The notes under the pieces were generated by a model, which was not told the DNA's origin, ran no database searches, and was given only the letters and a program-made list of their open reading frames with translations. From the NCBI GenBank assembly GCA_900555465.1, contig USLE01000043.1:1-8021 (forward strand): a stretch of DNA of 8,021 nucleotides. The letters run 5' to 3'. The first letter of the stretch is position 1. Each line of letters opens with the position of its first letter. The stretch comes from an uncultured Butyricicoccus sp. (GTDB lineage: Bacteria; Bacillota; Clostridia; Oscillospirales; Butyricicoccaceae). Below, piece after piece: positions 1 to 5,288 of the stretch. Both the position numbers and the translations under genes were made by a program.

Positions 1-40
1 CGTCAAGCTGCGGTATGAATGAGCGGTGCAAACCATAACA

Positions 41-80
41 AAAAGAGGAAGCGGAGCCGCTTCCTCTTTTCTTTTTCGCT
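41..80 (-). terminator. Intrinsic terminator of the AraC-family gene, probably bidirectional
   Basis: An inverted repeat pairs 41-53 with 58-70 (AAAAGAGGAAGCG with CGCTTCCTCTTTT) around a four-base loop. It begins about 8 nt past the regulator's stop codon. Read on the minus strand it is followed by a T-rich run (TTTTTGTTATGG); read on the plus strand it is followed by TTTTCTTTTTC. It could therefore also end a plus-strand gene lying left of the window. Confidence 0.85.
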
Positions 81-960
81 AGGCGATGCCGTTTTTCCGG
101 TAATTCGACGGCGACACGCCGTACACCTCCCGGAACCGCTTGATAAAATAGCTGAAATTGTCAAATCCGACGTTGAAGGCGACCTCCATCACCGGCAGGT
201 CGGTCTCGCGCAGCAGGCGCGCCGCCTGCTCGATACGCAGCGAATTGACATGCTGCACAAAGGTGCGGCCGAAGTTTTCGCGAAAAAAGCTGCTGAAATA
301 CTGCGGCGACAGCCCGAACCGCGCCGCCACCTCCGGCAGCGGCAGCGGCTCGGTGAAATGCTCGCCCAGATAGCCCACGATCTCCCTGAGCTGCCGCGCC
401 CTGTAATCCGCGTTCGGGCGCATCTGCCGCCCGTGCAGCAGGCCGTTCTGCGCGCAGACCGCGACAATCCCCAGCAGCGCCGCCTTGACCGCGAGCTGGC
501 TGCCCGGCGCCTGCGCCAGACAGGCGCGCACGATCTGCGCCAGCAGCGCGCGCACCTCGCCCTGCCCCGGCTCGCCGGTGCGCAGGCAGGTCGCGAACCG
601 CAGCCGCCCCTCGGCCAGCGGCGCGAGCAGCTCGGTCTCCGCCTGGTCGCTGCGCGCAAACTGCAGAAAGTCCGCCGCGAACACGAACGAACGGAACTGG
701 TTCTCCCGTCCCGCGGCGCGGATCTCGTGCAGCTCCTCACCTGCGACGAAAAACACGTCCCCGTGCACGCCCTCGTACATATGGTCGGCGATGGTCAGCG
801 ACACATGCCCCGCATCCACCGTGATGATCTCGAATTCGGGGTGCCAGTGGTACGGGATGAAGTCGCTGTCGTCGGCCTCGCTGCCGTCCAGCGCGGGATA
901 AATCTGGAACGGGAACGCCAGTGTGCCGTGCTCTTTTTTCTCTCGCCTTGCAGCGTCCAT
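79..960 (-). CDS. AraC-family transcriptional regulator, cupin sensor plus double HTH
   Basis: This 293-residue protein has the standard length and order of a sugar-responsive AraC regulator. An N-terminal cupin-type sensor (about residues 15-95) carries the YHWHPEFEII stretch at 37-46 common to this class. The C-terminal AraC DNA-binding domain (about 190-290) has a first helix-turn-helix near 207-228 (VAARFGLSPQYFSSFF) and a second near 256-279 (AFNVGFDNFSYFIKRF), followed by YGVSPSNYRK. The ATG at 958-960 is chosen because CGGAGGAC lies just upstream; the longer reading frame to 1068 begins in promoter-like AT-rich sequence and has no ribosome binding site. It is divergent from iolB across 330 nt, the usual arrangement for a local regulator, so it may respond to inositol or a pathway intermediate. 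That role is inferred; the family assignment is secure. Confidence 0.93.
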   Translation of the reverse strand: MDAARREKKEHGTLAFPFQIYPALDGSEADDSDFIPYHWHPEFEIITVDAGHVSLTIADHMYEGVHGDVFFVAGEELHEIRAAGRENQFRSFVFAADFLQFARSDQAETELLAPLAEGRLRFATCLRTGEPGQGEVRALLAQIVRACLAQAPGSQLAVKAALLGIVAVCAQNGLLHGRQMRPNADYRARQLREIVGYLGEHFTEPLPLPEVAARFGLSPQYFSSFFRENFGRTFVQHVNSLRIEQAARLLRETDLPVMEVAFNVGFDNFSYFIKRFREVYGVSPSNYRKNGIA

Positions 961-982
961 ATCTGTCCTCCGGAAACACCTT

Positions 983-1099
983 AAAATCGTGTTATTGTTT
1001 GTGAAGAAATTGCAAGCATTTTCGCCCGCATCTGCTATAATTATAATCACCAAAGGGAACAAACGCAAGAGTACGGTATTCCAAAATCGTATTTTTGTT
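983..1099 (+). repeat. 17-nt direct repeat, copies exactly 100 bp apart
   Basis: The copies lie at 983-999 and 1083-1099 and fit AAAATCGTRTTWTTGTT, 15 of 17 positions being identical. They flank the TATAATTATA box at 1036-1045. Paired distant operators are known for AraC-type systems, so these could be regulator sites either side of the regulator's own promoter. Both copies are AT-rich, so chance similarity cannot be excluded. Confidence 0.45.
1040..1068 (-). promoter_or_regulatory. Candidate promoter of the AraC-family gene
   Basis: On the minus strand a perfect TATAAT (complement of 1040-1045) lies 17 nt from TTGCGT (complement of 1063-1068), which matches only the TTG of the consensus -35. 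Transcription would start near 1033 and give a leader of about 70 nt. The perfect -10 is the main support. The box is half of a palindrome whose other strand carries TGCTATAAT at 1033-1041, so a second plus-strand start is possible. Confidence 0.45.
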
Positions 1100-1143
1100 G
1101 TATCATTTGTCAGAATAACGCGCTGTGTTTTTGTGATAAATGA

Positions 1144-1173
1144 CGAACCGTTCCCGCCCGGCCGCGAACGGTT
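1144..1173 (+). promoter_or_regulatory. Candidate activator site: 21-bp-spaced direct repeat
   Basis: CGAACCGTT at 1144-1152 and CGAACGGTT at 1165-1173 match at 8 of 9 positions with starts 21 bp apart, two helical turns. The second copy overlaps the first two bases of the -35 box of the iolB promoter. AraC-family activators commonly bind such direct repeats with the proximal site touching the -35. The sequence is also partly symmetrical: AACCGTTC (1146-1153) mirrors GAACGGTT (1166-1173), and CGGTTGAACCG (1169-1179) is an 11-bp palindrome, so a dimeric repressor is an alternative. Confidence 0.5.
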
Positions 1174-1200
1174 GAACCGCTCACCGCCGCGTGCTATAAT
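1172..1200 (+). promoter_or_regulatory. Promoter of the iolB-iolD unit
   Basis: TTGAAC (1172-1177) and a perfect TATAAT (1195-1200) are separated by 17 nt, with TGC directly before the -10 giving an extended -10 motif. Transcription should start near 1207 and leave a leader of roughly 84 nt before iolB. It is the best-formed promoter in the gap. Confidence 0.75.
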
Positions 1201-1208
1201 TTAAGGTA

Positions 1209-1278
1209 GCAGCGGACAGGCTGCCGCCGCAGCCCTGCCTCCGGGCCGGGCGCTGCAACCAAAAAAATCTTTTTTTGG
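1209..1278 (+). promoter_or_regulatory. Structured iolB leader: two hairpins before the ribosome binding site
   Basis: GCAGCG (1209-1214) can pair with CGCTGC (1251-1256), enclosing an inner stem GGCTGC (1219-1224) / GCAGCC (1229-1234). Next comes an almost perfect A/T inverted repeat: CC plus seven A (1259-1267) against seven T plus GG (1270-1278). Its last two bases are the first two of the GGAGGG ribosome binding site (1277-1282), so folding would partly cover it. No known riboswitch class is recognised. Confidence 0.45.
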
Positions 1279-1290
1279 AGGGAAAACCGT

Positions 1291-2097
1291 ATGTACATTG
1301 ATAAGCAAGTCAAGCGCGGATACAACGAGTATATCCGTCTGGACGAGGGCATCGGCAAGGACGCCATGATGGACGTTGCGCTCCTCGTGATGGAGGATGG
1401 CGACACCTACTCCTTCGAGGAGCCCGAGAAGGAGCTGGCCGCTCTGGTATTCGACGGCAAGTGCACCATCGAGTGGGACGACCAGTCCTACGACGTGGAC
1501 CGTCCGAACCCGTTCGACTATAACCCGTCCTGCCTGCATGTCTGCAAGGGCACCAAGGTGAAGATCACCGCGCACGGCCCCTGCAATATCTACATCCAGA
1601 AGACGCTCAACGACAAGACCTTCCCGAACAAGATGTACAAGCCGGAAGACACCGATACCTGGGCGCGCGGCGCAAACGGCGAGCTGATGGGCTGCATCAA
1701 GCGCGACGTACGCACCTGCTTCGATCTGGACAACGCGCCGTACTCCAACATGGTACTGGGCGAAGTCGTCAACCTGCCGGGCAAGTGGTCGAGCTACCCG
1801 CCGCACCATCATCCGCAGCCGGAGTGCTACTTCTACCGCTATGACAAGCCGATGGGCTTCGGCGCAGGCTGGGGCAACGGCGAGATCTACGAGACCCACC
1901 ACAACGGCCTTGCGATCATCACCGACAAGATGCACTCTCAGGTAACCGCACCGGGCTATTCCTGCTGCTACGCCTGGGGCATCCGTCACCTGCCGGGCGA
2001 CCCGTGGGACAAGACCCGCATCGACGACGAGGAGCATCTGTGGCTGCTCGAGGACGACGCGAACGACCACATCTGGCACTGCCCGACCGGCAACTGA
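1291..2097 (+). CDS. iolB: 5-deoxy-glucuronate isomerase IolB
   Basis: A 268-residue cytosolic protein of the IolB (KduI/IolB bicupin) family, normal in length. IolB converts 5-deoxy-glucuronate into 5-deoxy-2-keto-gluconate, the step after IolD in myo-inositol breakdown. The best mark is the metal-binding segment near 168-182 (SSYPPHHHPQPECYFYRY), with His172, His174 and Glu178 as likely ligands, followed by GFGAGWG; His215 before VTAPGY probably supplies the remaining ligand. GGAGGG sits 8 nt before the ATG, fixing the start. It is the first gene of a plus-strand unit with iolD, behind a good promoter. Every Lys codon I read is AAG, suggesting high expression. Assignment rests on motifs plus the iolD neighbour. 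Confidence 0.92.
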   Translation: MYIDKQVKRGYNEYIRLDEGIGKDAMMDVALLVMEDGDTYSFEEPEKELAALVFDGKCTIEWDDQSYDVDRPNPFDYNPSCLHVCKGTKVKITAHGPCNIYIQKTLNDKTFPNKMYKPEDTDTWARGANGELMGCIKRDVRTCFDLDNAPYSNMVLGEVVNLPGKWSSYPPHHHPQPECYFYRYDKPMGFGAGWGNGEIYETHHNGLAIITDKMHSQVTAPGYSCCYAWGIRHLPGDPWDKTRIDDEEHLWLLEDDANDHIWHCPTGN

Positions 2098-2102
2098 TTT
2101 CC

Positions 2103-2248
2103 AAGGGGGACGCTGTCCCCCTTAGATACGAATTTGCTTCCTAAAGAAACCAAATTCGATAACCCCCTCGCCTTTGCACGGCAAAGGCGGTTCGGGATAC
2201 GCGTCCCGAAGCAGTGGTATTTCACCGAGGCAGAGCCCCGGTGAAATA
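2103..2248 (+). repeat. Five back-to-back hairpins in the iolB-iolD gap
   Basis: Five inverted repeats follow one another: AAGGGGGAC/GTCCCCCTT (2103-2111, 2115-2123); CGAATTTG/CAAATTCG (2129-2136, 2151-2158); CGCCTTTGC/GCAAAGGCG (2169-2177, 2181-2189); TTCGGGA/TCCCGAA (2191-2197, 2204-2210); TATTTCACCG/CGGTGAAATA (2218-2227, 2239-2248), the last enclosing GGC/GCC. All stems are perfect and none is followed by a U-tract, so they are poor terminators. They may be an intergenic palindromic repeat, an mRNA stabiliser or processing region, or a structured RNA. I see no coding sequence here. Confidence 0.7.
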
Positions 2249-2284
2249 AAATTACATTGCGGTGCGGCATAGTCGCCCGTTTGG

Positions 2285-2308
2285 AAACCTCGATTTTGAT
2301 CGAGTTTT
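2285..2308 (+). promoter_or_regulatory. Small hairpin with TTTT tail just before the iolD ribosome binding site
   Basis: CTCGAT (2289-2294) pairs with ATCGAG (2299-2304) around TTTG; beyond one mismatch, AAA (2285-2287) can pair with TTT (2306-2308). Four T follow the inner stem. It resembles a weak terminator or attenuator 19 nt before AGGAGG (2327-2332). Confidence 0.35.
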
Positions 2309-2341
2309 GTGAGAGAAAATAATTTCAGGAGGAATTCACCT

Positions 2342-4312
2342 ATGAAGCACATGGAAACCGTCCGCCTGACGGCATCCCAGGCACTCGTCCGCTTCCTCGA
2401 AAACCAGTATGTCAGCTACATCGACATGGACGGCAACGAGGTTGAGCACAAGTTCGTCAAGGGCATCTTTATGCTGCCCGGCCACGGCAACGTTGTCGGC
2501 TTTGCCAACGGCGTTGAGCAGGAGCTCAAGGACATGGTCGTATACCAGGGCAAGAACGAGCAGGGCATGGCCCTTGCCGCTGTCGGCTACGCCAAGCAGA
2601 TGCGCCGCAAGCAGATCTTCGCGGCCACCTCTTCCGTCGGCCCCGGCGCGTGCAACATGGTCACCGCTGCTGCGACCGCTACCGCGAACAACATCCCGGT
2701 TCTGATCCTGCCGGGCGACATCTATGCGTCCCGCCAGCCTGACCCGGTTCTCCAGCAGATGGAGCAGCCGCAGAACCTGTCCATCTCTGCGCACGACGCG
2801 TTCCAGGCTGTCACCAAGTACTGGGGCCGCATCAACCGTCCGGAACAGGTCATGACCGACATGATCTCCGCGATGCGCGTGCTGACCGACACCGCCAACA
2901 CCGGCGCTGTTGCGATCTCCCTGCCGCAGGACGTACAGGCGGAAGCGTATAACTACCCGGTTGACTTCTTCAAGAAGCGCGTATGGCGCATCGAGCGCCG
3001 CCCGGCGACCAAGTATGCGATCGACAAGGCGGTCGAGGTCATCAAGAACGCTAAGAAGCCGCTCCTGATCTGCGGCGGCGGCGTACGCTACGCGGAGGCG
3101 CACAAGGTATTCAAGAAGTTCGCTGAGGACTTCGGCATCGCGTTCGGCGAGACCCAGGCGGGCAAGTCCGCTGTTGAGTGGACCCACGAGCTCAACCTCG
3201 GCGGTCTGGGCACCACCGGCGGCATCGCTGCCAACAAGCTGGCGCACGAGGCGGACGTTGTCATCGGCGTCGGCACCCGCTACACCGACTTCACCACGGC
3301 TTCCAAGTGGCTGTACCGCACGGACGCAAAGTTCGTCAACATCAACCCGTCCGAGTTCCAGGCGTACAAGATGGACGCTACCCCGGTTGTTGCGGACGCA
3401 AACGAAGCGCTGACCGCGCTCTCCGAGGAGCTCAAGAAGATCGGCTACCACACCGACGCGGCTTACGCAGAGGAAGTTGCTGCGCTGCGCAAGGAGTGGT
3501 GGACCGAGGTCGAGCGCCTGGACAACTGCACCTACACCGACAAGGATTCCTTCATTCCGGAGATCAACGACTCGAACCGCGAGTGCGTTGAGAAGTACAT
3601 CGAGGACACCGGCTGCAAGCTCTGCCAGACCGCGGTTCTCGGCACCATCAACAAGATGATCGACGACGACGCCATCGTCTGCGCTGCGGCCGGCTCGCTG
3701 CCGGGCGACATGCAGGGCCTGTGGCGTGCGCGCAAGATCAACACCTATCACATGGAGTACGGCTACTCCTGCATGGGTTATGAGATCGCTTCCGCGCTGG
3801 GCGCGAAGCTCGCCTGCCCGGACAAGGAAGTCTACGCGATGACCGGCGACGGCTCGTTCGACATGCTGCACTCCGAGCTGATCACCTCTGTCCAGATCGG
3901 CAAGAAGATCAACGTTATGGTATTCGATAACGCTTCCTTCGGCTGCATCAACAACCTCGAGGTCGGTCAGGGCAACGCCTGCATCTGCACCGAGAAGAAC
4001 ATGCTCGAGGACGGCGTGACCAACGGCATCCACAAGGGCAAGGTCATCCAGGTGGACTACGCGGCCATCGGCGCGGCTTACGGCTGCAAGACCTACACGG
4101 TCAAGACGATGGACGAGCTCAAGGCTGCCATCGAGGACGCGAAGAAGCAGACCGTTTCCACTGTCATCGACATGAAGGTTCTGCCGAAGACCATGTCTGC
4201 CGGCTACGAGAACTGGTGGCGTGTCGGCGTTGCCGAAGTTTCCACCAAGCCCGAAGTACAGGCTGCCCGCAAGGCGATCGAGGATCACCTGTACGAGGCG
4301 CGTCACTATTAA
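2342..4312 (+). CDS. iolD: 3D-(3,5/4)-trihydroxycyclohexane-1,2-dione hydrolase IolD
   Basis: A 656-residue thiamine-diphosphate enzyme that opens the inositol-derived ring dione to 5-deoxy-glucuronate. The three-domain order is clear: an N-terminal pyrimidine-binding domain (about 35-205) with [11 protein letters not shown] and the activating Glu73 in [10 protein letters not shown], then [10 protein letters not shown] and [13 protein letters not shown]; a central domain (about 225-365) with [17 protein letters not shown] and GVGTRYTDF; and a C-terminal cofactor domain (about 425-610) with [28 protein letters not shown] (502-506) through FDN (528-530), the ThDP/Mg motif, and FGCINNLE. Length and motifs match Bacillus IolD. 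The ATG at 2342 has AGGAGG 9 nt upstream; an in-frame ATG at 2309 lacks one. Lys codons are uniformly AAG. It feeds IolB and ends at a strong terminator. Confidence 0.97.
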   Translation: MKHMETVRLTASQALVRFLENQYVSYIDMDGNEVEHKFVKGIFMLPGHGNVVGFANGVEQELKDMVVYQGKNEQGMALAAVGYAKQMRRKQIFAATSSVGPGACNMVTAAATATANNIPVLILPGDIYASRQPDPVLQQMEQPQNLSISAHDAFQAVTKYWGRINRPEQVMTDMISAMRVLTDTANTGAVAISLPQDVQAEAYNYPVDFFKKRVWRIERRPATKYAIDKAVEVIKNAKKPLLICGGGVRYAEAHKVFKKFAEDFGIAFGETQAGKSAVEWTHELNLGGLGTTGGIAANKLAHEADVVIGVGTRYTDFTTASKWLYRTDAKFVNINPSEFQAYKMDATPVVADANEALTALSEELKKIGYHTDAAYAEEVAALRKEWWTEVERLDNCTYTDKDSFIPEINDSNRECVEKYIEDTGCKLCQTAVLGTINKMIDDDAIVCAAAGSLPGDMQGLWRARKINTYHMEYGYSCMGYEIASALGAKLACPDKEVYAMTGDGSFDMLHSELITSVQIGKKINVMVFDNASFGCINNLEVGQGNACICTEKNMLEDGVTNGIHKGKVIQVDYAAIGAAYGCKTYTVKTMDELKAAIEDAKKQTVSTVIDMKVLPKTMSAGYENWWRVGVAEVSTKPEVQAARKAIEDHLYEARHY

Positions 4313-4341
4313 TCCGCAAATCCGATCAACGTACTTCTATA

Positions 4342-4380
4342 AAGGGAAGCCCCGGGACGATGTCCCGGGGCTTTCCTTTT
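4342..4380 (+). terminator. Intrinsic terminator of iolBD
   Basis: A 17-bp stem pairs 4342-4358 with 4362-4378 around a GAT loop; one pair is a G-U wobble and the core is GCCCCGGGAC/GTCCCGGGGC. TTTT at 4377-4380 ends it, partly inside the stem. It lies 29 nt past the iolD stop codon. Confidence 0.85.
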
Positions 4381-4420
4381 GCAGCTGTCGAAAAAGTCCT
4401 TCGCGCCGCAGACCGTAGCC

Positions 4421-4665
4421 CGCGATACCACATTCCGCCGCCGTGCGGCGTTAAAATGCGTGTCGCGCATCAAATAGAAAGTGGGCGCTACCGCGCCCAC
4501 TTTCATAAAATCCGAGAGCATGTATCTCGGTTTGCTCTCATTGAACCGCCGTACCGCGGCGGAATAAGGATAGAGGCCTACGGGCTATACAAGACGACTC
4601 TGAATTGTGCCCGTAGGGCGCGATTCAGAGTCGCAAATTCGATCGGAAGCCTGGTTCCGATCGAA
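4421..4665. repeat. Array of palindromes between iolD and the VOC gene
   Basis: The 357-nt gap between iolD and the convergent VOC gene holds no credible gene. After the iolD terminator come: CGCCGC/GCGGCG (4436-4441, 4445-4450) within a longer imperfect stem (4421-4434 with 4454-4467); a perfect 12-bp stem GAAAGTGGGCGC/GCGCCCACTTTC (4477-4488, 4493-4504); CCGAGA/TCTCGG (4512-4517, 4525-4530), which overlaps a rival pairing GAGAGCA/TGCTCTC (4514-4520, 4533-4539); CCGCCG/CGGCGG (4546-4551, 4557-4562); an 18-bp stem (4595-4612, 4616-4633) that competes with CCTACGGGC/GCCCGTAGG (4577-4585, 4609-4617); and TTCGATCGGAA/TTCCGATCGAA (4638-4648, 4655-4665). This could be a composite dispersed repeat (REP/BIME-like) or a structured RNA. 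Confidence 0.7.
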
Positions 4666-4669
4666 AGGG
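4634..4669 (-). terminator. Possible terminator of the VOC gene
   Basis: A perfect 11-bp stem, 4638-4648 with 4655-4665, with a six-base loop, begins 4 nt past the VOC stop codon. On the minus strand only ATTTG follows, so the U-tract is weak. It may instead belong to the neighbouring palindrome array. Confidence 0.4.
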
Positions 4670-5062
4670 TTAAAACATCTGCAGCAGTTCGATCTGCTCG
4701 CCGGACGGGCCGGTGAAGAACCAGTTCTGCAGTCCGCCGAAGGTGTCCGGCAGGACGCGCTTCTCCGGCGTGGTGAACGTGTGCACGCCCGCCTCCTTGA
4801 TCGCAGCCGCGGCCTTTTCCAGATCGTCCACATACACCGCAAAATGCGGGATGCTGCCCGTGCCGGACGGCACCAGCTCGCCTGCAGGCGGCTGGATCAG
4901 CTCCAGCACCAGCCCGCCGAACGCGACCAGCGCCAGCTGCTTCTCCCCTGCGGCCGAACGCGCGGTCACCTCGCCGCCGATCTTCTCGTAAAACGCAATG
5001 CTCTCCGCCATATCCGCGGTGTTGATCGCAACATGGGCAAAGCCCTTATACAGTTCCTTCAT
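4670..5062 (-). CDS. VOC-family (glyoxalase-fold) metalloprotein, substrate unknown
   Basis: A 130-residue single-subunit member of the vicinal oxygen chelate superfamily (glyoxalase I, methylmalonyl-CoA epimerase, bleomycin-resistance proteins). It shows two beta-alpha-beta-beta-beta halves: KGFAHVAINTADMAESIAFYEK at the start and PHFAVYVDDLEKAAAAIKEAG in the second half. All four usual metal positions are occupied: His10, Glu54 (LELIQPP), His73 and Glu125 (GEQIELLQ), so it is probably an active metalloenzyme rather than a binding protein. FFTGPSGEQIELLQ is the typical C-terminal signature. AAGGAGG lies 8 nt before the ATG. It is downstream of the symporter on the same strand, but a terminator lies between them and it has its own promoter-like sequence. 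A link to inositol use is possible but unsupported. Confidence 0.88.
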   Translation of the reverse strand: MKELYKGFAHVAINTADMAESIAFYEKIGGEVTARSAAGEKQLALVAFGGLVLELIQPPAGELVPSGTGSIPHFAVYVDDLEKAAAAIKEAGVHTFTTPEKRVLPDTFGGLQNWFFTGPSGEQIELLQMF

Positions 5063-5086
5063 GCCATAAGCCTCCTTGTGCTTTTC

Positions 5087-5115
5087 ATTATACCACAGCG
5101 GCAGTACGATTTCTA
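5087..5115 (-). promoter_or_regulatory. Promoter of the VOC gene
   Basis: On the minus strand TATAAT (complement of 5087-5092), preceded by TGG to give an extended -10, lies 17 nt from TAGAAA (complement of 5110-5115; 4 of 6 consensus positions). The start would fall near 5080, about 18 nt before the ATG. Confidence 0.6.
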
Positions 5116-5152
5116 CCGTTAGCGCTGGCTTTCGCGCCGCTGGTGGTATAAT
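5087..5152. repeat. 66-bp inverted repeat carrying outward-facing -10 boxes
   Basis: ATTATACCACAGCGGC (5087-5102) is the reverse complement of GCCGCTGGTGGTATAAT (5136-5152) apart from one extra base. Each arm ends in TGGTATAAT reading outward: the left arm drives the VOC gene, while the right arm (5144-5152) points along the plus strand toward the symporter's 3' end, where no gene is visible. It could be a tiny mobile-element remnant, a divergent promoter or an operator. Confidence 0.55.
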
Positions 5153-5165
5153 TATGAAATATACA

Positions 5166-5194
5166 GTATAGCAGTCGTAAAACGGCTGTTATAC
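5166..5194 (+). repeat. Hairpin between the VOC promoter and the symporter end
   Basis: GTATAGCAGTCG (5166-5177) pairs with CGGCTGTTATAC (5183-5194) around TAAAA, a 12-bp stem with two G-U wobbles when read as plus-strand RNA. It lies just downstream of the outward plus-strand -10 at 5147-5152. No U-tract follows. Confidence 0.45.
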
Positions 5195-5239
5195 CATATC
5201 CCAGTCCCTGCGCCCAGGCTTTTCCGCAAACCGGAAAGA

Positions 5240-5277
5240 AAACAAAACGGGCTGCCCGAAGGCAGCCCATCTTGTTT
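5240..5277 (-). terminator. Intrinsic terminator of the symporter gene
   Basis: GGGCTGCC (5249-5256) pairs with GGCAGCCC (5261-5268); on the minus strand the loop is the stable TTCG tetraloop and the stem is followed by GTTTTGTTTTC. Flanking AAACAA/TTGTTT can lengthen the stem across a small internal loop. It begins about 20 nt past the symporter stop codon. Confidence 0.85.
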
Positions 5278-5288
5278 GGATCGATTTT

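Larger units (their letters stand above)
961..1290. other. Divergent regulatory gap between the AraC gene and iolB
   Basis: These 330 nt hold no convincing gene. The left two thirds (about 975-1140) are AT-rich and contain a direct-repeat pair and a symmetrical TATAATTATA box. The right third is GC-rich and contains a spaced repeat, the iolB promoter and a structured leader. Each is listed separately. Confidence 0.8.

Noticed and set aside
2..22. Possible 3' tail of a plus-strand gene ending VKLRYE-stop
   Set aside because: The bidirectional terminator at 41-70 would suit a convergent gene, but seven codons are too few to support it.
19..984. 321-codon plus-strand frame opposite the AraC gene
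   Set aside because: The Arg/Gln/Leu-rich translation lacks domains, while the minus-strand frame is a clear AraC regulator with a ribosome binding site.
961..1068. Upstream start for the AraC protein adding 36 residues
   Set aside because: The extension is translated promoter-like AT-rich sequence without a ribosome binding site, while the ATG at 958-960 has CGGAGGAC in place.
1201..2079. 292-codon minus-strand frame opposite iolB
   Set aside because: Same cause as the iolD shadow: biased codons on the real strand; composition is Val/Arg/His-rich without recognisable motifs.
2336..4306. Long open frame of 656 codons on the minus strand opposite iolD
   Set aside because: It mirrors iolD almost end to end, has no ribosome binding site and matches no family; the strong GC-ending codon bias of iolD removes stops from the opposite strand.
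4309..4521. 70-codon minus-strand frame in the palindrome array
   Set aside because: It starts inside a hairpin, lacks a properly spaced ribosome binding site and runs through the iolD terminator; it is translated non-coding sequence.
4216..4716. 166-codon plus-strand frame after iolD
   Set aside because: It begins within iolD out of frame and crosses the terminator and the palindromes; the composition is not protein-like.
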